Source: Chengkuizengella axinellae
GTDB lineage: Bacteria; Bacillota; Bacilli; Paenibacillales; KCTC-33759
Length of the DNA: 64,000 bases
NCBI RefSeq assembly: GCF_030730905.1
Contig: NZ_JAVAMP010000005.1
Span: 62,001-126,000, forward strand
Direction of reading: 5' to 3'
The notes beneath the pieces were generated by a model. It was not told where the DNA came from. It searched no databases and saw nothing but the letters and a program-made list of their open reading frames with translations. Shown here in pieces: positions 25,834 to 34,583 of the stretch (the stretch's first letter is position 1; every line of letters begins with the position of its first letter). The translations under genes were made by a program, and so were the position numbers.

Positions 25834-26448
25834 ATGAATGAATTAAAAAAAACAGCGAACACAACAAAAAAACGAGAATCTATTATGGATGGAGCTATCA
25901 AAGCCTTTGTAATAGAAGGATACGAAAAGGCATCTATGGATCGAATTGCTCATCATGCAGGAGCTTCTAAACGAACGGTTTATAATCATTTTGCCAATAA
26001 GGATGATCTGTTCCAAGCCGTCTTTAAAAGATTGCTGTCTGAACAAGAACGATTAAAAAATATCAGTTATGATCCTAATAAGACTTTAGAAGAGCAGCTT
26101 GCCCTTTTCGCTGATGCGGAAATCTTCCTAGTTAACGATCCAAATCGATTAGCATTATGCAAAGTGCTTACCACGGTATTTATTCAAGATTCTGAGTTAG
26201 CTAGGGAGACAAAATCCAAATATGGTCCACCTCATGCAAATCTTGTATCCTGGTTAAAATCAGCCCATGAAGATGGAAGAATGGAAACCCCTAATCCACG
26301 TTTGGCTGCTCAAATCTTTCACGCCATGATCGAAGGAGCTTTAACCTGGCCTGCACTCTTCCAACCCTGCCAAACTGATGAACAGTTAAAACCTTTAAAA
26401 GAGGATATGATCAAAACATATTTGTGCCGATTTGGGAAGAATATTTAA
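25834..26448 (+). CDS. TetR/AcrR-family repressor
   Basis: 204 residues. The N-terminal helix-turn-helix is clear (RESIMDGAIKAFVIEGYEKA, then GASKRTVYNHFANKDDLFQAV), with a ligand-binding C-terminal domain (TetR_C_7-like, PNRLALCKVL). It is divergent from the quinone-reductase gene, with two matching palindromes between them, so it probably represses both and responds to an electrophile or quinone. The inducer is inferred only from the target gene. Confidence 0.88.
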   Translation: MNELKKTANTTKKRESIMDGAIKAFVIEGYEKASMDRIAHHAGASKRTVYNHFANKDDLFQAVFKRLLSEQERLKNISYDPNKTLEEQLALFADAEIFLVNDPNRLALCKVLTTVFIQDSELARETKSKYGPPHANLVSWLKSAHEDGRMETPNPRLAAQIFHAMIEGALTWPALFQPCQTDEQLKPLKEDMIKTYLCRFGKNI

Positions 26449-26464
26449 AAATCGATGGGTTTTT

Positions 26465-26517
26465 AATAAAGAGAATCTTGCTTTCAGTGGGAGCTTTTAT
26501 CTCCCGCTGAATGTTAG
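26465..26517. repeat. Dispersed palindromic repeat, copy 3
   Basis: AATAAAGAGAATCTTGC, then TTTCAGTGGGAG, a short centre and CTCCCGCTGAATGTTAG. It follows the TetR stop by 17 bases and lies between convergent genes, like copy 2. Confidence 0.65.
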
Positions 26518-26557
26518 ATGACCTTATCAGGTGAAATTATGCAACATCTTCGTAAAA

Positions 26558-27376
26558 TCAAATTAATTCTAGTTGTTCATTATTTATATGATAATTAGTA
26601 TGAACATTGCCTAGTACCTCTAACAATTTTATGTAATTCGATAAAGAGTCTTGATCTAAAACTTTGTACCCAGAATCGAAAATGGATATATTGCCAGAAC
26701 CCTCATTCAGTTTATTACTAGATTCAAGAATTCGCTTTAAATTTTTTACAGTTCCAATGCTGCCATCAATGATATCAACATCTTCACTAAATTGCTTACT
26801 TAACGACTCCCTGAAATATGAAAAATGAGTACATCCAAGTACTATTGTTCCATATTGTGTTAAGTCAAACTGAGATAATTGTTGTCTTAAATAAGGAATT
26901 ACAATCTCTTCTCTGAATTCAAAGTTTTCGGCAAATTCCACAAGACCTGGCATAGGTAAATAGTCAACAATATCATGCTTATCAACATTTTTTACAAGAG
27001 TATGAAACTTTTCCTCTGCAAGAGTAAGCCTAGTTGCCAATACTAAAACTTTTTTTAGTTTGCCCTCGCTTATTTGAACGGCAGGTTTTACAGCAGGTTC
27101 TATACCAATAATCGGGAAATCATACTTTTGTCGAAGATCTTTTACTGCAATACTAGTTGCCGTATTGCACGCAATAACCAGTGCCTTTACATCTTGTTTA
27201 GCAATAAAATCAGAAGCTTTTAAAATATGTTCTTTCACAACTTCTTTTGGTTTTTCACCATATGGAACATGCAGCGTATCAGCATAATAGATGTAATCTT
27301 CATTGGGTAATAATCTTAGTGCCTGGTTAAGTACAGTCATTCCACCGATACCTGAGTCAAAAAATCCAATTTTCAC
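26558..27376 (-). CDS. murI: Glutamate racemase
   Basis: 272 residues. The racemase signatures are intact: FFDSGIGGMTVLNQA at the N-terminus, the first catalytic cysteine in VIACNTATSI near 71, and the second in VLGCTHFSYF near 185. It converts L- to D-glutamate for peptidoglycan in the cytoplasm. The start codon is GTG. Monocistronic, convergent with the TetR gene. Confidence 0.93.
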   Translation of the reverse strand: MKIGFFDSGIGGMTVLNQALRLLPNEDYIYYADTLHVPYGEKPKEVVKEHILKASDFIAKQDVKALVIACNTATSIAVKDLRQKYDFPIIGIEPAVKPAVQISEGKLKKVLVLATRLTLAEEKFHTLVKNVDKHDIVDYLPMPGLVEFAENFEFREEIVIPYLRQQLSQFDLTQYGTIVLGCTHFSYFRESLSKQFSEDVDIIDGSIGTVKNLKRILESSNKLNEGSGNISIFDSGYKVLDQDSLSNYIKLLEVLGNVHTNYHINNEQLELI

Positions 27377-27619
27377 TAACTCACTCTTCTTTCAAGATAA
27401 TGTGTTTTCTATTTGAGAAATTATATTTACAACATTGATTAGAATCATGTATGTTTTATACTCTTATCAAATTATATACTGTACTGGTATCATCGACAAC
27501 AGATACATAAAAATAGAGGATATCCAGTTATATTATTTTTCTACTAGACTTCCCCTATTTACTTTATAAATATAATTTAATAACATACCATGAGAAAGTT
27601 TTTGATTAATTGATGGTTT

Positions 27620-28333
27620 TTATACTATATTCTTTTTTTTGTTCATTTTCTCAATTTTATTTTTAATTCGTATACATTTATTCATATGTAAAAAATTATG
27701 TCTGGTAGTTGGCATGAGGAATAACCCAGCAATTGTTTTTTTACTCCAATATTCTGCTAACCATTTCGAACCTTCATTTAACATTTGTTCATCAAATAAC
27801 CTTTGAATCCGACTACTCTGTATTTTTTCTCTAAACTGTGATGGTTTTAATGATTTGACAATGACACGAGTTTGACGCCCAACAGCAATTCTGTAAGCTA
27901 ATAAAGATTCAATGTCAATCGAGGAACTAAGCTCGGAAATTTCAGATTCATTCATGTCATTACCTGAATGACTAAATCTAATATTCATCCTTTCAGTCCA
28001 GTTGTCGGAGGATAATACTTGCTGCCCTCCAGCAACCAATATGTTCATTGTAATATCCTCTACTCTTGCTATATGCCAAAGATGCCAAACTATCGAATTT
28101 CTGGTATCGGAACATGGAACTGGATAGCAACGCATTATATCTTCGGTAATATCGGAGAATAGAATATCCTCCCCGTGAATACCTAATGATCCTGCCATTT
28201 CAGAAGAATATATCAAACCTTGGGTACTGAGAATTAAATCAACTGCTTGATCATGCTCTTCAGTCTTCATGATACTTTTAGTTAATTCTCTATGTTTAGC
28301 ATTCCAAGCTTGTCGTTCATCTTTATTATTCAT
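27620..28333 (-). CDS. DinB-superfamily protein
   Basis: 237 residues. GAGGTGG at a spacing of 8 supports the ATG at 28333; the in-frame GTG at 28342 overlaps that site. The DinB four-helix pattern has the metal-type histidines in WHLWHIARVEDITMN near 90 and RHNFLHMNKC near 220. DinB-like proteins in Gram-positives include metal-dependent thiol transferases, but the role here is unknown. The C-terminus is very lysine-rich. Confidence 0.7.
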   Translation of the reverse strand: MNNKDERQAWNAKHRELTKSIMKTEEHDQAVDLILSTQGLIYSSEMAGSLGIHGEDILFSDITEDIMRCYPVPCSDTRNSIVWHLWHIARVEDITMNILVAGGQQVLSSDNWTERMNIRFSHSGNDMNESEISELSSSIDIESLLAYRIAVGRQTRVIVKSLKPSQFREKIQSSRIQRLFDEQMLNEGSKWLAEYWSKKTIAGLFLMPTTRHNFLHMNKCIRIKNKIEKMNKKKNIV

Positions 28334-28460
28334 TAGATCCACCTCACATATTTATTGATGATATCAATCCCATCCAACATTGGGAACGTATTTTCGTATA
28401 AATTAATATTATAGGATTTAAGATATATAGTCAATATATGGGAGATAATCGTTTTATTAG

Positions 28461-28793
28461 ACCGTCGATAGGGTTCCTTTACAATCAGCAGTAACATATT
28501 CATTAGAAAGGACAACGACTAGTGGAACAACAGTACTCTCCACTCAGACCGATAGAGTTCAAGAATTAAGTGCTAGGTTCAATGTAGCTAATGAGCAGAA
28601 AAGTGAACTTATCAATAAAATTCCGGGATTAACATGGTGTGATGAAAGTCCAGAAGATGGAATTAACACTTATACAGTTATAATGGAACGTTTAGATGAT
28701 GTGAGTGTTTCTGTTAATGACGAATTAAATTTTTCAAATGTACAAGTAGGAACTAAAGCCTTAAATGCTATCGTGTTACCTTTAAAATTTTAG
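28461..28793 (+). pseudogene. C-terminal fragment of a beta-rich (possibly spore-surface) protein
   Basis: The frame is open from 28461 to the TAG at 28791 and has no start codon near its beginning (DRVPLQSAVTYSLERTTTSG, later RFNVANEQKSELINKIPGL and NTYTVIMERL). The ending (NELNFSNVQVGTKALNA-type strand) resembles C-terminal jelly-roll parts of surface proteins. A terminator follows at once, so the 3' end of the gene is preserved while its 5' end was lost. Confidence 0.4.
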
Positions 28794-28801
28794 GTATTGT
28801 G

Positions 28802-28840
28802 AAAAATACCTTTGTCCTTGGAGGAGTAAAAGGTATTTTT
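28802..28840 (+). terminator. Terminator after the 28461 fragment
   Basis: AAAAATACCTTT pairs with AAAGGTATTTTT across a short loop. Confidence 0.7.
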
Positions 28841-28969
28841 CATCTGTTTTAAAGATACTTCCTATTTCACCTGAATTGTGACATTTCAGTGATAAACTAT
28901 ACCTTCTTATTCTAACTTAAAAAATAAACGATATAATATAATTTAGAAACTATTAAGGAGTATATATCT

Positions 28970-29506
28970 ATGAAAATAAATCGTTTACTTGTTGCTATCA
29001 CAACAACAACACTTCTTTTAACAGCTTGTGCTGAAGATGTGGCACAAACACAAAAACAACAAGAAATGGATTCACAGTCTATTAAGGATCTTGTTTATGA
29101 CTACAGTGTAGGTAACATTGAGGTGGAGAATGCATCCATCACATCTGAATATCTAATTGTACAGGATGTTAATCAGGAAGAACAAAAGTATGAATTACCA
29201 GAAGACGAATTCTTCGTTTCCATTGCGCCTTATATAAACAATACACATCCTTGTACTAACCACAACCTGACTAGCTGTCAAGGTGAACTGGCAAGCGAGA
29301 CATTTGATGTTGTAATAGCAGATTCAACTGGGAATGTCATCGTTAGTAAAAGTATAGAATCTGGTGAAAACGGCTTTGTTGATATGTGGTTACCACGAGA
29401 CAAAGAATACCAAGTAACCATAGAACATGATGGAAAAATTGCTGAAAGCAACCTCTCTACTTTTAAAACAGATGGAACCTGTGTAACAACAATGCAATTA
29501 CTGTAA
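28970..29506 (+). CDS. cueP: CueP-family copper-binding lipoprotein
   Basis: 178 residues. A lipoprotein signal ends in the lipobox LLTAC (C20). The mature protein carries the CueP pattern: FFVSIAPYINNTHPCTNHNL, then TSCQGELA, GFVDMWLPRD and TDGTCVTTMQL near the end. In Salmonella CueP is periplasmic and binds copper; here it should be on the outer face of the membrane. AAGGAG precedes the ATG. A bidirectional terminator follows. Confidence 0.88.
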   Translation: MKINRLLVAITTTTLLLTACAEDVAQTQKQQEMDSQSIKDLVYDYSVGNIEVENASITSEYLIVQDVNQEEQKYELPEDEFFVSIAPYINNTHPCTNHNLTSCQGELASETFDVVIADSTGNVIVSKSIESGENGFVDMWLPRDKEYQVTIEHDGKIAESNLSTFKTDGTCVTTMQLL

Positions 29507-29547
29507 AAAAAGCATGCAAAGGATATCACCTTCTTTGCATGCTTTTT
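29507..29547. terminator. Bidirectional terminator between cueP and the GH81 gene
   Basis: AAAAAGCATGCAAAG pairs perfectly with CTTTGCATGCTTTTT. Runs of A and T flank both sides, so it can serve both converging genes. Confidence 0.88.
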
Positions 29548-29565
29548 AGTGTTCAGCTACTTCAA

Positions 29566-32500
29566 TTATGGTGTACTAGTCACCATTGGAATATCCTGCT
29601 GGAATTGACCTGCTATTCTGTATGTGAAACCATATTGAATATTCTCAATGACTTGACCATTCGTGACTGTAAACTCATATCTTGCTGTGGATGCATTATA
29701 TACAAGCGTTGGGTTTTCTTGTGGTCCGTCATTTACCGTATAATGCAAGATAATATAATCATAGGCAGCATTCTCTTCTGGAGTAAACCAGATCGTAGCC
29801 TCCTGATCGTTGTTATATGTTACACCATGTGGTGCGGTAGGGTCTATCGGTACTTCAGGTTCGGTTGGCATTTCAGGTGTCGCATCCGTTGTCACCTGTA
29901 AGTTTTGGCTTGCTACTGATTCATTCCCTTCCTCATCTTTAGCCACTACACTAAATGTATAGGTCGTATTTTCCGTTAACCCTGTTGTTGTATAAAATAC
30001 ATCCGTTGTTGTTCCGTCTAACATTCCATCTTTATAGACATCATACTCAGTAACTCCCACATTATCTGTTGATGCTGTCCAAGCTAGATCCACTGTAGTT
30101 TCACCTTTAGCTGTGATTGTTACATTTGATGGCGCTGATGGTGCTTCTGTATCCACAGTCGGTTCCTCAGGTTCTGTTGGCACTTCAGGTTCTACAGGTG
30201 GTACTGGATCAGTAGTTCCTCCTGAACCTACAACATATTGATACCAATCAGAGTCTTGTCCAAAATTAATGAAGTATGTGTATTGGAAATCTACTACATC
30301 CCCTGCATTCAAGCCTTGAATTGTATACTCCCATATTCCATTTTCATTCACACTTCCAACATTTTGTTGTGCCCCATTATTTACTTTATAATGTACATCT
30401 GCAAAACCAGCTGTTCCTTCTGGGATGAACTTCAAAGTCACACTATTTCCACTGTCTACAATTTCAACAGAGAAATCTGGTCCAACAATGACATTTCCAT
30501 CTCCAGGTACTGGAGCTGCATCCGTTGTCACAGTTAAAACATTGCTTTCTGCTGAAACATTTCCTGTTTCATCCTTAGCTAAAACCGTAAATGTATAAGT
30601 TGTGTTTGCTATTAAATCAGTCACAAGATACACTGTTGATGCTGTGCTACTTACAAGAATCCCATCCTGATAAACATCATAACCTGTTACACCTACATTA
30701 TCTGTTGATGCTGTCCAACTTAAATCTATCGTAGTTTCACTCTTTGCTGTAAATGTTAAGTTTGCTGGTACTGTCGGTGCTTCAATATCAACTGGCAGAG
30801 CTGCTGTTGTTATTTGCAGTTCATTGCTAGCTAGAGACTCATTACCTGCATCATCTTTAGCAACTACTGTAAAAACATAAGTCGTTGATGGTTCCAAACC
30901 TGTTACAGGAAACGCAGTTTCTGTGGTTGTAGATAAAAATGCTCCATTCTGATAAACATCATAACCATTTACACCTACATTATCTGTTGCTGCTGTCCAA
31001 CTTAAATTGACTGTTGTTTCGCTAATTGCAGTATAATTTAAATCTGTTGGAGCCGTTGGCGCTTCTGTATCGATTACTATATCCCCAGGTTTTTGTCCCA
31101 TATCATAATTAAAATATTTAGAAAGTGTAGCTACACCATTAACTATCGTATTGTATCTGTAAGTCAGATTTGCATTTTCAGGTACTGTAAGTGCCATTTC
31201 AAAGTTGCCTTCTGCATTTTTAGCTAAGCTATATCCAGACTCACCCGCACCATTGATTCCTACTAATAAAATCACTTCATCAATACTTGAATTCGGTTCC
31301 ACTATAACAGTTGCTGTCGTTGGTGTTGTTTCAATAATTTCTTGTGTATACCCTGGTCCAGGTTCGAAGCCGGAACGCACTTCAAAGATCTCACTTCTAG
31401 CTGACTCATTGCCATCTGCATCACGAGCCACAATTTCGTATGAATAAAAGGTTAATGGCTCCAACCCTATATCCTCAAAACTAGAATTTTCTGTAGTGAT
31501 TACTTTGATTCCATCTCGATAAATATCATACTCTACTGTTAAAATATTATCTGCGGACTCACTCCAATCTAAAGCAATAGATTTATGTGTTTCCTCCAAG
31601 CTGGTGATACCTGTTGGTACATCAGGAGCTTGTGTGTCAATAATTGTAGTTGAGACTTGCAACGTCGAGCTCTCTCCTGATTTTGTATCAACGTCTTTAG
31701 CTTTTACAGTAAAATTGTAAGTTGTTGTTGGATTTAACCCTTCAATCTTTACTTCTTCTAAAGTAGATGACGCAGCATAATTTCCATCAACAAAAATATC
31801 GTACTCAACCACACCGCGATCATCTGTGGAAGGTTCCCATTCAATAGTTACATAGTCAGAAGCAACTCTCTTTACACTTAACCCTACTGGCACAGAAGGC
31901 GGGTTTGTATCTGGAATATACACACCTTGATCTGCGTTAAAACTTTTTGGAGCAACTGTAATTTGCTGTCCGTCTGAGAAGTTCACAATCTTTGTTTCAT
32001 TCGTCATATTGTATACAACATACGTTTTTTCTCCGCTATCATCCTTAAATACAGCATAAAAAGGATAATCTGCTTGTACAGTGGCATCCACTGCACCTAC
32101 ATTTAATAAAGTATGAATCCAGCTGTACGTATAAGATACAGAGTTTCCTTCTTCTACTCTAAACAATCCATCAGGTGAAGCAGCAATCGCATTATTCATT
32201 AATTGGAGTGCTTGTACAGGATCTGCTAATGCTAGATACATCCATTGCAAATCATCCCAATAAGCTTCGGCATCAAAATCATAATTCGCATTCCCAGCTT
32301 CTTCAGCTCGTCCCCAAGCTTCAAATAATGGAAGCTCTGCTTGCAAGCTATTGTAACTTTTCAATACGTAATCTTTATCCTGTCCCAAGTACAAGGAACC
32401 GCCATGGAACGGCAGCCAAAGAATCGCATGTCTTTGTGCTGGGTTTTTCGTCCAAAAGGTTGCATTGTCTACTTTACCACCCCAAACAATGGTGTGTGCA

Positions 32501-34464
32501 ACCTGCTCCCATTCCTCAGGATAAATATCGTTATTTAAATTAAAATAGTATTCATTGGAAGCATCTACTTCAGAAGTGTACAAATAAATTCCTAAATCTC
32601 TAATTTCCTTTCCTTCTGCTTCTTTCCCAGGTAAAGTGGACAACAATTCTCCCCATAATACAATTCCAGTCCATGCATTAATTGCCTCTGAAACAGATTC
32701 TTGGTTGTTACCTGCACCAAACCCAGACTTTCCATCTGCCCATGAATGACCTGCATATGGATCGTAATTTCTTAAAAACGGGAACATTGCATCATCACGA
32801 TCAGGTGAAGCAATATGACGAATAAGCATGTCAACCATTTCACCATACTCCGTTAAAAACTGCTCATCTGCTCTAGCAATTTCAGCCGCAGCTTTGATGA
32901 AATAACCATAATGAAAGTGATGATCTGTCATATTCGGAGCACTATAGAACCCTTCTCTATACCCAATCATGGCTCCCCAAGTATCATTGTAATAAAAGAA
33001 TTCTTGATTATCCTGATTTCCATTCTCATCAGATGCTGTCAACCAGTCGGTGACCATAATTTTTGCTTTGTCTAAAGCAATAGCAGCTAAATTTTCAAAC
33101 TCACTTTTGTCAGCTGGATCACTCACACGATTGGCAATATCCTCTGCAAGACCATATAACGTTGTTAATCTTGCCATTTCCTTACCAGTAAAGTAAGTGT
33201 CTACATCTCCTGGATTTGAGTTTGGATCCTCTGGATTAGGGAAGTGTCGGTTAATCTCCTCTTCTAAATAAAATTTCAATTGCGCTATATTATCCGCATT
33301 CAAATCTCCTAAATAAGGAAGGTTTGGCAAAACACCAGTATACGTATCCTCAATAGTAAAGGAGTTGCCAATCAACGTTTTCAGTTCACCCTGCATAGAA
33401 TCATACGTATAACCTGTATAATCTGCATCCATTCCTCTCCATTGAGTAGCATATAATGTCATCCACGTTTCATTTGGGGCGCCTGATTCTTTAGGTGTGA
33501 TCGTAAATTGATAGTTTGTATACACTTTACTAGCAGCTTCATCAAAAGACCAGTTCACTTTTGTATCTGTAACAAAAGAATACGCATACTCTTTCATTTG
33601 ATCAAAAACTGAGATTGCTTCAGCCTCAGATTTCACATCTGGCAGCAATGCAAGTGAAAAATAGTTTTTTCCTACTGGTAAGTTGTTCACTAATGTTGTT
33701 GTTCCTAATCCTGACCATGTAGAACCTGTTGGACCAAATAAAGCATAATAATTTCCATTGATTGAAACACCAACTATTGCATCGTTTTCAGTTCCAACAA
33801 AAACTTCAGGTGCACGATCGAAGGTTAATGAGGGATTTCCACCTTCATAAATTGCATAGACAAATGGTGAGCCATGTCCGTAACTTACACTCATTCCTGC
33901 CCCGCCATTATTAAAATCAGCTGTAACAAACCAATCACTAAATCCACCCGTTTTTGCCTCAGAAAAACCTCCAACACTTGAATGCCCTAACACAAAATCA
34001 TTGCTAGTATCCTTAGGCAGTTCAGCTGTAATAAATCCTTGCTCTGGATAAACTACATCATTTGTTGCGCTGATACCAGATGCACCAACTAGTTTAGAAT
34101 TGCCTGGGTAATAAATTTGTAAACCTTGTGTTTTAGGATATACCGCTAACGGATGCGGATATTGAGGTTCACTAAAAGTATCCCAATTCATGTTGGTCCA
34201 CCAATCACTTGTAGGTGTTGGTTTCCATTCAGGTGCATCAGGACCTGTCACATTGGATGAAATAAAAGGTTGTGGCTCTGGATAGGCTTGAGCATTTGGA
34301 TCAATAAACCATGTGGCAGGTTTATCTGTTTCTGCAGGTAAAATCGTAGTATAACTTCCAGAACCTACTTGCACCTCTCCATCAAAAGCAGATGATGTTG
34401 AAAATGGTACGAGTAAACTCATCACTAAACATATCACCAGACTGAATGTAAACGTTTTCTTCAT
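29566..34464 (-). CDS. Secreted GH81 endo-beta-1,3-glucanase with FN3 and CBM56-like modules
   Basis: GGGGAG sets the start at the ATG at 34464, giving 1632 residues. Signal peptide at ~1-26. The GH81 catalytic domain spans ~40-800, with the conserved PTSDWWTN at the front, the acid D514 in TDHHFHYGYF and the glutamates E589/E593 in NNQESVSEAINAW. Then five fibronectin III domains alternate with three CBM56-like beta-1,3-glucan-binding modules (YTQEIIETTP, FSVEIVDSGN..DWYQYVVGSG, and the C-terminal APHGVTYNND). It should be secreted to degrade curdlan, laminarin or fungal and oomycete glucan. Downstream of a second GH81 gene, probably in one operon. Confidence 0.9.
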   Translation of the reverse strand: MKKTFTFSLVICLVMSLLVPFSTSSAFDGEVQVGSGSYTTILPAETDKPATWFIDPNAQAYPEPQPFISSNVTGPDAPEWKPTPTSDWWTNMNWDTFSEPQYPHPLAVYPKTQGLQIYYPGNSKLVGASGISATNDVVYPEQGFITAELPKDTSNDFVLGHSSVGGFSEAKTGGFSDWFVTADFNNGGAGMSVSYGHGSPFVYAIYEGGNPSLTFDRAPEVFVGTENDAIVGVSINGNYYALFGPTGSTWSGLGTTTLVNNLPVGKNYFSLALLPDVKSEAEAISVFDQMKEYAYSFVTDTKVNWSFDEAASKVYTNYQFTITPKESGAPNETWMTLYATQWRGMDADYTGYTYDSMQGELKTLIGNSFTIEDTYTGVLPNLPYLGDLNADNIAQLKFYLEEEINRHFPNPEDPNSNPGDVDTYFTGKEMARLTTLYGLAEDIANRVSDPADKSEFENLAAIALDKAKIMVTDWLTASDENGNQDNQEFFYYNDTWGAMIGYREGFYSAPNMTDHHFHYGYFIKAAAEIARADEQFLTEYGEMVDMLIRHIASPDRDDAMFPFLRNYDPYAGHSWADGKSGFGAGNNQESVSEAINAWTGIVLWGELLSTLPGKEAEGKEIRDLGIYLYTSEVDASNEYYFNLNNDIYPEEWEQVAHTIVWGGKVDNATFWTKNPAQRHAILWLPFHGGSLYLGQDKDYVLKSYNSLQAELPLFEAWGRAEEAGNANYDFDAEAYWDDLQWMYLALADPVQALQLMNNAIAASPDGLFRVEEGNSVSYTYSWIHTLLNVGAVDATVQADYPFYAVFKDDSGEKTYVVYNMTNETKIVNFSDGQQITVAPKSFNADQGVYIPDTNPPSVPVGLSVKRVASDYVTIEWEPSTDDRGVVEYDIFVDGNYAASSTLEEVKIEGLNPTTTYNFTVKAKDVDTKSGESSTLQVSTTIIDTQAPDVPTGITSLEETHKSIALDWSESADNILTVEYDIYRDGIKVITTENSSFEDIGLEPLTFYSYEIVARDADGNESARSEIFEVRSGFEPGPGYTQEIIETTPTTATVIVEPNSSIDEVILLVGINGAGESGYSLAKNAEGNFEMALTVPENANLTYRYNTIVNGVATLSKYFNYDMGQKPGDIVIDTEAPTAPTDLNYTAISETTVNLSWTAATDNVGVNGYDVYQNGAFLSTTTETAFPVTGLEPSTTYVFTVVAKDDAGNESLASNELQITTAALPVDIEAPTVPANLTFTAKSETTIDLSWTASTDNVGVTGYDVYQDGILVSSTASTVYLVTDLIANTTYTFTVLAKDETGNVSAESNVLTVTTDAAPVPGDGNVIVGPDFSVEIVDSGNSVTLKFIPEGTAGFADVHYKVNNGAQQNVGSVNENGIWEYTIQGLNAGDVVDFQYTYFINFGQDSDWYQYVVGSGGTTDPVPPVEPEVPTEPEEPTVDTEAPSAPSNVTITAKGETTVDLAWTASTDNVGVTEYDVYKDGMLDGTTTDVFYTTTGLTENTTYTFSVVAKDEEGNESVASQNLQVTTDATPEMPTEPEVPIDPTAPHGVTYNNDQEATIWFTPEENAAYDYIILHYTVNDGPQENPTLVYNASTARYEFTVTNGQVIENIQYGFTYRIAGQFQQDIPMVTSTP

Positions 34465-34534
34465 ATAAAATATCTCCCCTTTATTTACTAAAAATGATAA
34501 ACATATCATTCACTCACATTAAACCATTGTAAAC

Positions 34535-34561
34535 CAGCAAGGGAGATGAAGTCCCTCGCTG
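34535..34561 (-). terminator. Hairpin between the two GH81 genes
   Basis: CAGCAAGGGA (34535-34544) pairs with TCCCTCGCTG (34552-34561) with one mismatch. There is no strong T run, so it may only weaken transcription into the second gene or stabilise the mRNA. Confidence 0.45.
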
Positions 34562-34583
34562 ATTTAATAGATTTGGAATGATG

